Assembly (NCBI GenBank): GCA_019456165.1 | Contig: VRUJ01000005.1 | Span: 62,001-126,000 of the forward strand | Length of the DNA: 64,000 nt | Reading direction: 5' to 3' | DNA from: Chloroflexota bacterium | Lineage (GTDB): Bacteria > Chloroflexota > Anaerolineae > Anaerolineales > UBA11579 | Shown: piece by piece, positions 8,120 to 16,593 of the stretch | How the letters are laid out: the number at the start of each line of letters is the position of its first letter | Numbering within the stretch: the first letter of the stretch is position 1 | Translations under genes and position numbers: made by a program | Notes under the pieces: generated by a model | What the model was told of the DNA's origin: nothing | What the model saw: the letters and a program-made list of their open reading frames with translations, nothing else | Database searches by the model: none

Positions 8120-9337
8120 CTAAAATTCAAATACCGCTTTGATGACCTGGTGCTGCTTCTTGTTGCCAATCTGGCGCAGGGCTTGGTTGTATTCCCCTAT
8201 GGGGTAGCGGTGGGTGACCAACCAGCTTAGATCCAAATCAGTCTTTGCTAAAAATTCTATTGCAAGATCAAATGATTTCCATTTTTTCCCCTGATACATC
8301 TCAGCATGGTTGTAATTTATACTGGCCTTAACTTCTAATTCCTTGACGAAAATGGCTGTCCAATCCACACCTTTCGCAACACCCGGCAGACCTACGAGAG
8401 TAACCTTGCCCCCAGTGCGTGTCAGCCGGATGGCATCATCCAGGGTGCTATCACTGCCCACGCAATCGTAGGTGCGATCAGCACCGCCGACCAACACCGC
8501 CTTCCCAATGGGAGGTTTCAATAAGCGTCCCCCGGTGCGTTCAGCTACGGCAGCATATAAATCTCCACCAAGCAGAACCTTGCTAGCTCCCAGCCTCGTG
8601 GCAGCCTCGGCTTGGAAGGCATAGCGCGCCGATACGAGAATTTTCGCCCGACATCCTAAAGCACGCAAAGCCGCCAATACCATCAAGCCTGCCGTACCAG
8701 CCCCAATGATCAATACAGTTTGATCGTCACTCGGAAGATCAGTCAAGGCTGTATGTAACCCATAAGCCAGGGGTTCAACCAGCATAGCATTTTCATTGCT
8801 CAGACTGTCTGGCACGCGGTACAACTGGGAGACATGCCCCAGGTAATATGGGCTCCAACTGCCGCCCGTATTCGAACCTATTCCCAACATGATCTGGGGG
8901 GCAAAGGCACCCTGGGTATAGCGTTGGCAGAGGTTGATCTCGCCGCGCGCACAGAACTCACACGGCTCCGCAAAACCGCGCGGCGTGCACCAAAACAGAG
9001 GTTCGACAATCACGCGTTCGCCTGCCTGCCATCTTTCTACCTTAGAACCAACTTGCGCTATCCTGCCCACATTCTCGTGTCCAAAGGTGAACGGGAAGGA
9101 AGAAAACGGTTCATTATAAGTGCTGGTATGCAGATAAATAGTCCCCAGATCTGTGCCGCATATGCCTCCCAGGAGAGTCTCCACCTTGACCCAATCCTCT
9201 CCTGGCAGCTCTGGTTCGGGGATTTCGCCTCCAAACGTGCAAGATAATCCGCTCCAATATATTGGAGGGTAAAACCTGCCCAGAGCTAAGCCCAGCGCAT
9301 ACCGTGGAATCGTGAATTTAAATTGAACCGCTTTCAT
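8120..9337 (-). CDS. Zinc-dependent MDR alcohol dehydrogenase
   Basis: 405 residues, longer than the usual 350 because of an unusual 30-residue N-terminal lead and a long zinc loop. ICGTDLGTI (catalytic Cys), FGHENVGRI (His-Glu of the catalytic zinc site), CEFCARGEINLC (structural-zinc loop with a further Cys upstream) and VLIIGAGTAGLMVLAALRALG (Rossmann fold) are seen. It should oxidise an alcohol or polyol with NAD(P). A Leu-Val pair of flanking palindromes and thrS downstream give no pathway clue; substrate unknown. Confidence 0.88.
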   Translation of the reverse strand: MKAVQFKFTIPRYALGLALGRFYPPIYWSGLSCTFGGEIPEPELPGEDWVKVETLLGGICGTDLGTIYLHTSTYNEPFSSFPFTFGHENVGRIAQVGSKVERWQAGERVIVEPLFWCTPRGFAEPCEFCARGEINLCQRYTQGAFAPQIMLGIGSNTGGSWSPYYLGHVSQLYRVPDSLSNENAMLVEPLAYGLHTALTDLPSDDQTVLIIGAGTAGLMVLAALRALGCRAKILVSARYAFQAEAATRLGASKVLLGGDLYAAVAERTGGRLLKPPIGKAVLVGGADRTYDCVGSDSTLDDAIRLTRTGGKVTLVGLPGVAKGVDWTAIFVKELEVKASINYNHAEMYQGKKWKSFDLAIEFLAKTDLDLSWLVTHRYPIGEYNQALRQIGNKKQHQVIKAVFEF

Positions 9338-9377
9338 ATCTTACTTCACCTTAAGGTGAGGCTGCCTCAAATCATAA

Positions 9378-9397
9378 GGGCGAGGCATGCCTCGCCC
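9378..9397. repeat. 20-base GC palindrome between genes
   Basis: GGGCGAGGCATGCCTCGCCC is a perfect palindrome lying between the thrS stop and the alcohol dehydrogenase start. It resembles dispersed intergenic palindromes rather than a terminator with a T-run, and may act as a transcript-end or mRNA-stability hairpin. Confidence 0.75.
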
Positions 9398-9423
9398 CTA
9401 CATCTATTGTTTGTCACCTTTAA

Positions 9424-11241
9424 TCATAAATCGCTAGAACGTTCAGCAATACGCTCTTGCATCAATTCCACAAATTTACCAACCGGCATATCGTTGATCT
9501 TCTCGCCATCCCGGCGGCGAAGCGAGACCGTCTCCTCTTCCACTTCACGGTCACCGACAACCAGCATGTAGGGCACTTTAAACCCCTGGGCCTGCCGAAT
9601 CTTAGCGCCCATACGCTCGGAGCCTAGATCAGCCTCGACGCGCATCCCCAGGTCAAACATCTGCTTCTGGAGGTGCACAGCGTAATCGTTATGCTTATCC
9701 GTAATAGGGATTATGCGCACCTGCTCCGGGGAGAGCCACACAGGGAAATTACCCGCGTAGTGCTCGAGCAGAAAACCGATCATGCGCTCATGTGTGCTCA
9801 ACGGGGCTCGATGGATACACAGAGGCACATCTTCCTTGCCTGCCTGATTAATGAATTTCAAGTCCAGGCGCTCTGGTTGGGCGAAGTCCACCTGATTCGT
9901 GGCCAATGAGAACTCTCTACCAATCGCACTCCAAATTTGCACGTCAATTTTAGGACCGTAGAAAGCAGCTTCATCCGCTTCCTCTACGAAAGGGATTCCG
10001 CCGTTCCGCATTGCATCACGCACCATGTCTGCCGTCTTATTCCACAAGCGCTCGTTATCCACATACTTTTCGCCCAACCCCGCTTGGCTGTGCGTGCCCA
10101 GGCGCATGACGTACTTCTCAATGCCGAAGATGCGGAAGTATTCCAGGTATAGGTCGATCACCGCCATGAACTCTTTTTCAAACTGGTCTTCCGAACAGTA
10201 GATATGCGCATCATTCATCTGCATAGAGCGCACCCGCATCAACCCAAACAACTCGCCGCTTTTTTCGTAGCGGTAGCAAGTGCCGTACTCTGCCAGCCGC
10301 ATGGGGAGTTCGCGGTAGCTGCGCATCTGGCTGGCGAAAATCTTATGGTGGAATGGGCAGTTCATCGGCTTAAGGTAATAACTGACACCTTCCATTTCCA
10401 TAGCCGGGTACATGCTTTCCTCATAGTAAGGCAGGTGCCCGCTGCGTAGGAACAAGTCTGATTTGGTAATATGCGGTGTGCGCACCCGCTGATAGCCCCG
10501 TTTGCGTTCCATTTCAAAACCTAGTTTTTCAAGTTCCTCGATGATCGCCGCGCCGCGCGGGGACCACAGTGGAAGCCCCGGTCCCACTTCCTCATCGAAG
10601 GTGAAGATCTGCAGCTCCTTGCCCAACTTTCGGTGGTCGCGCTTTTTAGCTTCTTCTATTTGCCAGAGGTGCCTTTTTAAGTCTTTAGGTGTCTTCCAGG
10701 CCGTACCGTAAACGCGTTGCAGTTGGGGGCGCTTCTCGTCGCCGCGCCAGTAGGCCCCCGCAATGCTCATCAGCTTTAGTCCTCTGGGGTTGATCTTGCT
10801 GGTATCTTCGACGTGCGGACCACGGCACAGGTCTGTGAAATTATCATGCGTGTAGAAAGAAATTTCTGGCGGCCCATCTAAGGGCTCGCCGTATTCATCG
10901 AAGCCGCCGTTCTCCAGCCCTTCGATCAACTCCACTTTGTAGACCTGGTTCTTAAATTCCTTCTTGGCTTCCTTCGCGCTGACCACCTTCTTCTCAAACT
11001 TGTGCCCCTCCTTGATGATCTCCGCCATGCGCTTCTCAATTGCCGGGAAATCTTCGGGGGTTAACGGACGGGGGAGCTCAAAGTCGTAGTAAAAGCCCTC
11101 TGCTATCGGCGGGCCGATTGCGATCTGGGCTTCTCCAGGCTCAAACATCTCCATCACAGCCTGGGCCATGATGTGCGCCGCCGAATGCCGGATGCGGTAA
11201 AGCTCCGAATCTTCGTAGCGTTCTTCTTTTTTTTCTGCCAT
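9424..11241 (-). CDS. thrS: Threonyl-tRNA synthetase without TGS domain
   Basis: 605 residues. The protein begins almost directly with the editing (SAD) domain: RIRHSAAHIMAQAV carries the HxxxH site that clears Ser-tRNA-Thr. The catalytic core follows with the zinc cysteine in LKPMNCPFHHKIF, motif 2 (CYRYEKSGELFGLMRVRSM) and motif 3 region, and the C-terminal anticodon-binding domain (PVWLSPEQVRIIPIT...LGSERMGAKIRQAQ). The N-terminal TGS domain of about 60 residues seen in E. coli ThrRS is absent. It charges tRNA-Thr. AGGAG precedes the ATG, and expression should be governed by the T-box leader upstream. Confidence 0.97.
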   Translation of the reverse strand: MAEKKEERYEDSELYRIRHSAAHIMAQAVMEMFEPGEAQIAIGPPIAEGFYYDFELPRPLTPEDFPAIEKRMAEIIKEGHKFEKKVVSAKEAKKEFKNQVYKVELIEGLENGGFDEYGEPLDGPPEISFYTHDNFTDLCRGPHVEDTSKINPRGLKLMSIAGAYWRGDEKRPQLQRVYGTAWKTPKDLKRHLWQIEEAKKRDHRKLGKELQIFTFDEEVGPGLPLWSPRGAAIIEELEKLGFEMERKRGYQRVRTPHITKSDLFLRSGHLPYYEESMYPAMEMEGVSYYLKPMNCPFHHKIFASQMRSYRELPMRLAEYGTCYRYEKSGELFGLMRVRSMQMNDAHIYCSEDQFEKEFMAVIDLYLEYFRIFGIEKYVMRLGTHSQAGLGEKYVDNERLWNKTADMVRDAMRNGGIPFVEEADEAAFYGPKIDVQIWSAIGREFSLATNQVDFAQPERLDLKFINQAGKEDVPLCIHRAPLSTHERMIGFLLEHYAGNFPVWLSPEQVRIIPITDKHNDYAVHLQKQMFDLGMRVEADLGSERMGAKIRQAQGFKVPYMLVVGDREVEEETVSLRRRDGEKINDMPVGKFVELMQERIAERSSDL

Positions 11242-11296
11242 TTCAGTCTTCTCCTAACTTATCAAAACAAACTGCCATCAATTATATCCATATAAT

Positions 11297-11625
11297 AAAA
11301 AACTGCTCTCACCTCTGGGGCGAGAGCAGCGCTCACACGGTTCCACCCAGAATTTGGTCTACCGACTCTTGAGTTTCCCTCACCATGGTGTTTCGCAGAG
11401 CGAAACACCGAGTCGGTGGCTTCGCCACCGACCAATCTCTGTTTAACCTTTAACGGGGTCAGCCGTTCGCCTTAGTAGAATATAACTCTATCCTGTTCTG
11501 GGTTCCGCTCGCGGGGGGTTTTGGCCGTTCAGCCTGCGGGGGAGATTCTCAGCCTATGCTCTCCTTTTTCTGTCGCTGCTGGGTACGGTTACTCGTCCCG
11601 GTCTTCGCGTGTCTAGTATTTAGAT
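11297..11625 (-). promoter_or_regulatory. T-box riboswitch leader of thrS
   Basis: Read on the reverse strand, the leader contains GGGACGAGTAACC near its 5' end (the AGTA element of the specifier-loop strand), GAACGGCTGACCCCGTTA (stem II/III-like), several GC hairpins, and the T-box core CTGGGTGGAACCGTG (11351-11337), which pairs with an uncharged tRNA 3' end. It is followed by the intrinsic terminator GCTGCTCTCGCCCCAGAGGTGAGAGCAG plus T-run (11330-11297). Uncharged tRNA-Thr should favour the antiterminator and switch thrS on. The specifier codon could not be assigned with certainty by hand. This occupies part of the 714-base gene-free stretch 11242-11955. Confidence 0.9.
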
Positions 11626-11631
11626 GCCCAC

Positions 11632-11659
11632 ATTATATAATTCTTTTGAAGAAAGTCAA
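11632..11659 (-). promoter_or_regulatory. Promoter of the T-box-thrS transcript
   Basis: TTGACT (11659-11654) and TATAAT (11637-11632) on the reverse strand are 16 bases apart, placing the transcript start near 11625, exactly where the T-box leader begins. Good match to a housekeeping sigma promoter. Confidence 0.75.
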
Positions 11660-11710
11660 GCGAGAGATAACCTGGCTCGAGGTCAATGAAATGCGTTATT
11701 CCCCCTAGGA

Positions 11711-11836
11711 CAAGGGGCTGTCCCATAAGTAGGTTTTGTGTAATTGTAACCACCACATGTTGAGGTTTCGGAAAAAACCAACCCCAATATGTAGGAGTTT
11801 GCGGATATCGAGGGGAACTTTTGGGACAGCCCCTTG
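11711..11836. mobile_element. 126-bp MITE-like element with 20-bp terminal inverted repeats
   Basis: Ends are CAAGGGGCTGTCCCATAAGT (11711-11730) and, inverted, CAAGGGGCTGTCCCAAAAGT (11817-11836): 19 of 20 identical. The interior has no coding sequence but is itself partly inverted (CACATGTTGAGGTTT / AAACCAACCCCAATATGT), so the element could fold into a hairpin. GGGGCTGTCCCA ends resemble those of IS1182-type and related transposons (from memory), so it may be mobilised in trans. No clear target duplication is visible at the flanks. Confidence 0.65.
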
Positions 11837-11955
11837 CAGAACACAAGAATCATCACCGCCAAAACATTTCTGCGTGTTTATTTTATGGTATACTAAACTT
11901 ATGAACCACCTAGAAAAATACTTATCAATCCTTTAGCCGGACTTGGAGGTAAATC

Positions 11956-13188
11956 ATGAAAGTTTTTATTTTGGGAGGCTACGGAGCTGTCGGAGTGCCA
12001 AGCGCAGAGTTGTTGGCGAAGAGCGACCTGGTTAGCGAGATTGCTTTTGCTGGGAGAAACATGGAGCGCGCGGAAAAGGCAGCAGCAGAGATCGGTGACA
12101 AGGCGAGAGCGGTGCAAGTAGACGGCGCAGACGAGGAGCAGCTTGCCTTGCTATTGACAGACTATGACATCATCGTGAACGCAGCGAATAACCAAGTTGC
12201 TCTCACAACTTTACATGCGGCAGTCCGCAGCGGCGCACACTACTGCGACGTTGGATGGGGGCGTGATTTTATCGCACAGATGCAGGAGTTTTCGGCTGAG
12301 GCCAGGGACGCAGGCGTTACCGCCATCATCTGCAATGGAATCTCACCTTGTATAACTAATCTCATGGGCGTGCACGCGGCCCGGCAGTTGGACGAAACAG
12401 AGCAACTCCAGGGAGGGCGGCCTGGAGTGTTCGATTTTGAGAGTACTCAGGCGCTCACACCACAACAATGGCTTGAGTCTCCCCAGGAGAGCTTGGTTGT
12501 TTTGCAGAAGTTCAGAGGATTTCTCGAGTGGATGCTTCAAGTAGCACAAGAAACTGAGGCCCGGACAGTGCGCGCCTATCAGGATGGTCGCTGGTTGGAA
12601 GAGGATACTCTAAAGAGCGGCTTTCATGTCCCACTGCCGAATGGCCGAATAGTCACTACATACCCGTATGGCAGCTATGATCCGATCTTTGATGAGCTAC
12701 CAGATGACCTCGCAAAAGAGCGGCCGGTTTGTGTGTACCTCACCCCATTCCCCCCGCAGCTCCAAGATCTTTATGCAAAACAAACAAAGCTCACCGCTGC
12801 GGGGGAGGTCGAACCTGCAAACGCGATGACCTCCTTCTACGAGACCATTGAGGCAAATCCCGACAGGTGGCTGACAATCACAGACGATTCCATCGCATTC
12901 CCTCTAGAATGGGTCTCCGCCGTTGGTCGCAAGGAGGGACGCGCCGCCAGATACAATTGCTGGCTTGCGCCGGACATGTGGAACGAACGGGTTGGGTGGC
13001 TCCTGACCAGTGTCTCATTAACAGTAACCGTACTAAGGATTCTTAGCGGAAAGATGCAAGAGCGAGGCGTCATGACCGCCGAGAAGACCTTCGACCCGCT
13101 ACCCTATCTGGATGAAGTGGCGTCCCTGATGCCAGAGCTGCCAGAGGACGGAAAACTTATTGGAGAATCCTTCGAATGGTTGGAGTAA
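11956..13188 (+). CDS. Saccharopine-dehydrogenase-like NAD(P)-binding protein
   Basis: 410 residues. MKVFILGGYGAVGVPSAELL is the Rossmann dinucleotide loop and IAFAGRNMERAEKAAAEI plus YDIIVNAANNQVALTTLHAAVRSGAHYCDVGWG match the saccharopine dehydrogenase/trans-acting enoyl reductase-like superfamily. The C-terminal half (about 190-410) is a substrate-binding alpha/beta region of no specific family. It likely performs an NAD(P)-linked redox step; substrate unknown. GGAGG lies 8 bases before the ATG. It stands alone between the MITE-like element and the protease operon. Confidence 0.85.
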   Translation: MKVFILGGYGAVGVPSAELLAKSDLVSEIAFAGRNMERAEKAAAEIGDKARAVQVDGADEEQLALLLTDYDIIVNAANNQVALTTLHAAVRSGAHYCDVGWGRDFIAQMQEFSAEARDAGVTAIICNGISPCITNLMGVHAARQLDETEQLQGGRPGVFDFESTQALTPQQWLESPQESLVVLQKFRGFLEWMLQVAQETEARTVRAYQDGRWLEEDTLKSGFHVPLPNGRIVTTYPYGSYDPIFDELPDDLAKERPVCVYLTPFPPQLQDLYAKQTKLTAAGEVEPANAMTSFYETIEANPDRWLTITDDSIAFPLEWVSAVGRKEGRAARYNCWLAPDMWNERVGWLLTSVSLTVTVLRILSGKMQERGVMTAEKTFDPLPYLDEVASLMPELPEDGKLIGESFEWLE

Positions 13189-13414
13189 CCTAAGCTACCC
13201 GAGGATATACCCAGCAGTCTTTCCATTCTTACAATTTAGTTCATTCAACTTATTGTTATTATTTGGGGGTCACAAAATCTAGTTTCACCACCCTACCCAA
13301 ACTTCCAGGTATCTACCTAACCGAACGCCCGATGCGCCCCGGGGGATAATTCAATATACTTTCGTTAATGAATTACCAATACAACTTTGTTATTATGAAC
13401 TAAGGAGCAAACAC

Positions 13415-14509
13415 ATGGCAAAGAAAGAAACACCCCTAACCGCACTATCCAAAGCCCTGGCGGACGCCGTAGAAAAGGCAGCCGCATCTACCGTAACCGT
13501 GGACGCCCGCAGGCGTTTTCCCGCTTCCGGCATAGCCTATGCCAAAGACCTGATCCTGACCGCCAGCCACGTTGTGGAACGCGATGAGGACATCAAGGTC
13601 ATCCTGCCGGACGGCAGCCAGGTTGAGGCCTCGTTAGTAGGCCGCGACCCGGGCAGCGACCTGGCCCTGCTGCGCATAGAAGATGCAGAAGCAGCCCCCG
13701 CCGAGAAAACTGAAGGCGAGATCCGCCCTGGCCAAGTCGCCCTGGCAATCGGTAGACCATCCACAGAAGGCGTGCAAGCCAGTTTAGGCATCGTCAGCGC
13801 GGTGGGCGGTCCCACGCGCATGCGCCGCGGCGGAGTTCTGGAAGGACACATCCGCACAGACGCAATCCCGTATCCAGGTTTCTCAGGAGGTCCTTTGATC
13901 GACGACGCAGGCCGCATCCTGGGAATCAATACCTCCGGGTTGGGGCACGGCAATTCGATTGCCATCCCGGTCGAGATCGCCTGGAAGATCGCCGGCACCC
14001 TCGAGAAACACGGCAGCATCAAGCGCGGCTACTTAGGTATCCGCAGCCAGCCTGTGGATATCCCCGAAAACGCGCTCAAGGCGCTAGGTCGTGAGCAAGC
14101 CAGCGGATTACTGCTGGTCGGCATCGAAGACGACAGCCCCGCCTCGGAAGCCAACCTCATGGTCGGCGATATCCTGGTGGGCTTCAACAGCCAGGCTATC
14201 GAGAGCGCGGATGAGCTTTTCAGCCTGCTCTCCGGGGAAGTGGTGGGCAGTCCCACTCCCATCGAGGTACTGCGTGGCGGGAAGCTAGAAACGCTCAAGG
14301 TTACTCTCACAGAAAGAGCCGAACAACCTCGCGGGCGTAAGCGCAAACGCCGCATGGCCTGGGGATTTGGCGATCCACATCATCGTGGCCGCGGTTTTTC
14401 CTACGGAAGAGGGAAAGGCCGCAAAACCAGCTTTCGCATGCGCCACCCCCACCACGGGATTGGATACGGCTGCTTCAGCCTGGATGATGACGATTTAAAC
14501 GATGAGTAA
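13415..14509 (+). CDS. HtrA-type serine protease with PDZ domain, no signal peptide, basic tail
   Basis: 364 residues. The trypsin-fold triad is intact: His52 (TASHVVE), Asp82 (GSDLALL) and Ser157 (GFSGGP). A PDZ domain follows at about 215-305 (GYLGIRSQPV...GLLLVGIEDDSPASEANLMVGDILVGF). Unlike DegP/HtrA it begins MAKKETPLTALSKALADAV with no signal peptide or membrane helix, so it should be cytoplasmic. The last 50 residues are Arg/His/Gly-rich and then acidic (SLDDDDLNDE), which could bind nucleic acid or metal. It is the first gene of an overlapping three-gene operon; AAGGAG precedes the ATG. Confidence 0.9.
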   Translation: MAKKETPLTALSKALADAVEKAAASTVTVDARRRFPASGIAYAKDLILTASHVVERDEDIKVILPDGSQVEASLVGRDPGSDLALLRIEDAEAAPAEKTEGEIRPGQVALAIGRPSTEGVQASLGIVSAVGGPTRMRRGGVLEGHIRTDAIPYPGFSGGPLIDDAGRILGINTSGLGHGNSIAIPVEIAWKIAGTLEKHGSIKRGYLGIRSQPVDIPENALKALGREQASGLLLVGIEDDSPASEANLMVGDILVGFNSQAIESADELFSLLSGEVVGSPTPIEVLRGGKLETLKVTLTERAEQPRGRKRKRRMAWGFGDPHHRGRGFSYGRGKGRKTSFRMRHPHHGIGYGCFSLDDDDLNDE

Positions 14510-15161
14510 AAGCGGCAGCCTTTTCACACCCTATTTAAACGGCACAGTTGAAACCGTCAGGCGCGGCCTGGCGGTTGTGCAGGGCAGGCGTTTTAGCGCC
14601 GGAGCGGGTATCATCTGGGATGAGAATGGCGTTGTGCTGACCAACAATCATGTGCTGGGCCGTCAGAATCCCATCGTAACCCTGAGCGACAAGCGCCAGT
14701 TCGAAGCGCGCATCCTGGCGCGTGATGCCGAGGTTGACCTCGCCATACTCAAGATCGAAGCCGATGCTTTAGCCCCGCTCACCATCGGTGATTCAACCAA
14801 CATGCGTGTGGGAGAAATAACATTTGCAATCGGCCATCCCTGGGGGCAGCTTGGGGCCGTCACCTTTGGCATCATCAGCCGTCTGACTCACGCACAAACC
14901 CGCGGACCTCGCGGAGTTGTACCCATCATGCGCACGGACGCCCGACTTGCTCCCGGCAACTCCGGCGGGCCGCTGATCAATGCCGCCGGGGAGGTTATCG
15001 GTATCAACACCATGATAATCGGCGGCGACCAGGGTATGGCTATCCCCAGCGCAGTTGCGTCCGAATTAATTAAGACCGTGCTGCAGCAGTCAAACAAAAA
15101 AGATGATTCGTACTATGAACCCAAACATACTCCAGGATGGGGGCAGGAGAACGTGATTTGA
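14502..15161 (+). CDS. Second HtrA-type serine protease, trypsin domain only
   Basis: 219 residues, overlapping the previous gene by 8 bases. Triad residues are His50 (LTNNHVLG), Asp79 (EVDLAIL) and Ser154 (APGNSGGP). There is no PDZ domain and no signal peptide. Shortness and lack of PDZ suggest it works with, or on the same targets as, the upstream PDZ protease; the two probably arose by duplication. Overlap implies translational coupling. Targets unknown. Confidence 0.9.
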   Translation: MSKSGSLFTPYLNGTVETVRRGLAVVQGRRFSAGAGIIWDENGVVLTNNHVLGRQNPIVTLSDKRQFEARILARDAEVDLAILKIEADALAPLTIGDSTNMRVGEITFAIGHPWGQLGAVTFGIISRLTHAQTRGPRGVVPIMRTDARLAPGNSGGPLINAAGEVIGINTMIIGGDQGMAIPSAVASELIKTVLQQSNKKDDSYYEPKHTPGWGQENVI

Positions 15162-15787
15162 TCCGTATCCTGGTTTTGGCCGCCTCTCTCGCTGAACGCG
15201 CCGGGCTAAGGGCGTTGCTCAGCGTGGACGAAGATGTTGAAGTGGTTGCCGAGACGGCCGCCCTGAGCGAGCTAGAATCGATGCCTGCGAACATTGACGT
15301 CCTGGTCAGCGTCGCTGAAGCCGTCACTTTTCCGGAGTTAGGTGATTTTTTGGCCGGGGTAGAGCCTCCCCTGGCAATGCTTATGCTCACCGACCAACCT
15401 CAGGCAGCTCAGGAGTTATCCGAGCTGCCTACCCGCGCCTGGGGCTTACTACCTTTGGATACATCCGAAGAAGAACTATTGGCCGCGGTCAACGCGCTGT
15501 ATGAAGGCTTGCTCGTCGGAACGCCTGCCCTGATACAGCCCCTACTGGGCCAAGCCGTACTTACCTATGAGGACGAAGACGCTCTCGTCGAGACCCTGAC
15601 TGACCGTGAGAGCGAAGTGCTCGAATTGCTCGCCCAGGGGTTAGCTAACAAACAGATCGCCCTGGAACTTGGCATCAGTGAGCACACCATAAAGTTCCAT
15701 ATCTCCTCGATCTACACCAAATTGGGCGTCACTAACCGCATTGAAGCGGTGCGCCTAGGCGTACGACTGGGGTTGGTCGTCCTGTAG
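15158..15787 (+). CDS. LuxR/NarL-type regulator with degenerate receiver domain
   Basis: 209 residues from the TTG at 15158, chosen because the upstream gene ends TTGA here (4-base overlap) and GGAG lies 8 bases before; an ATG at 15137 is the alternative. The C-terminal GerE/LuxR helix-turn-helix is clear (LTDRESEVLELLAQGLANKQIALELGISEHTIKFHISSIYTKLGV). The N-terminal part keeps the receiver fold (IRILVLAASLAERAGLRALLS) but the acidic pocket DD and the phosphate-accepting Asp are replaced (AAS; DVLVSV). It therefore probably does not respond to phosphorylation. Likely regulates, or is regulated by, the two proteases. Confidence 0.88.
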   Translation: MIRILVLAASLAERAGLRALLSVDEDVEVVAETAALSELESMPANIDVLVSVAEAVTFPELGDFLAGVEPPLAMLMLTDQPQAAQELSELPTRAWGLLPLDTSEEELLAAVNALYEGLLVGTPALIQPLLGQAVLTYEDEDALVETLTDRESEVLELLAQGLANKQIALELGISEHTIKFHISSIYTKLGVTNRIEAVRLGVRLGLVVL

Positions 15788-15825
15788 CTCCAAACCTTTC
15801 AGTTCATTGCAGGGTAAAATACATC

Positions 15826-16548
15826 ATGAATTCTTCTACCTCACACAATAAACAACGCGTTTTCATCACCGGTGCAAACCGCGGCATAGGATTTGAGATC
15901 ACGCGCCAGTGCCTGGCACGCGGCGCGCACGTTTTCGCTTCTTGCCGCCAGCCGGACCGGGCCGTAGAACTCAAAGAACTCAAAACCGAATACGCGGACA
16001 TGTTAAGCATTCTGCAGTTGGACGTCACCAACCAAGCACAGATTGACGCCGTGGTTGAAGCCGTCCAAGAAGAGGTATCCGGCTTAGACATCTTATTTAA
16101 CAACGCCGGTATTAGCCCCCCAGAAGAAAATTCCAGGCTGCTGGAATCTTCAAACGTGCTGAGCGTATTACACGTAAACTCTGTTGCTCCAATTATTGTG
16201 GCTCAAAGTTTTCTTGGATTATTAAAAGCAGGCGAGGAACCAAAAATCATCAATATTTCCTCCCAGCTTGGTTCTATCACCCGCAAAAGTGGAGGTAACG
16301 GTTACAGCTATTCTGCCAGCAAGGCCGCGCTCAATATGTTCAGCCGCATTATGGCTTTCGACATATTACCAGAAGGTGTCATCACAATCGTGATCCACCC
16401 AGGATGGGTAAAGACCGACATGGGCGGCAAGAGCGCACACCTGACAGTATCCAAGTCTGTACGCGGTATTTTGCAGGTGACGGACAAACTCAAAAAGCAA
16501 GATGCCGGCCGCTTCCTGGCTTGGGACGGCGTCGAAGTTCCCTGGTAG
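15826..16548 (+). CDS. Short-chain dehydrogenase/reductase (SDR)
   Basis: 240 residues of the classical SDR family. VFITGANRGIGFEI is the TGxxxGxG cofactor loop, DILFNNAGIS holds the NNAG motif, and YSASKAALNMF is the active-site YxxxK. It reduces or oxidises a small carbonyl/alcohol with NAD(P); substrate not deducible. TAAAAT ends only 5 bases before the ATG, with no clear Shine-Dalgarno site, so a leaderless transcript is possible. Confidence 0.9.
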   Translation: MNSSTSHNKQRVFITGANRGIGFEITRQCLARGAHVFASCRQPDRAVELKELKTEYADMLSILQLDVTNQAQIDAVVEAVQEEVSGLDILFNNAGISPPEENSRLLESSNVLSVLHVNSVAPIIVAQSFLGLLKAGEEPKIINISSQLGSITRKSGGNGYSYSASKAALNMFSRIMAFDILPEGVITIVIHPGWVKTDMGGKSAHLTVSKSVRGILQVTDKLKKQDAGRFLAWDGVEVPW

Positions 16549-16593
16549 TATTATGAGAATGAACATGCAATTATTAATTAGAAAGGAGCGATC

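Noticed and set aside
11736-11936. Short frame across the MITE-like element
   Set aside because: No family match, no ribosome binding site, crosses the terminal repeat.
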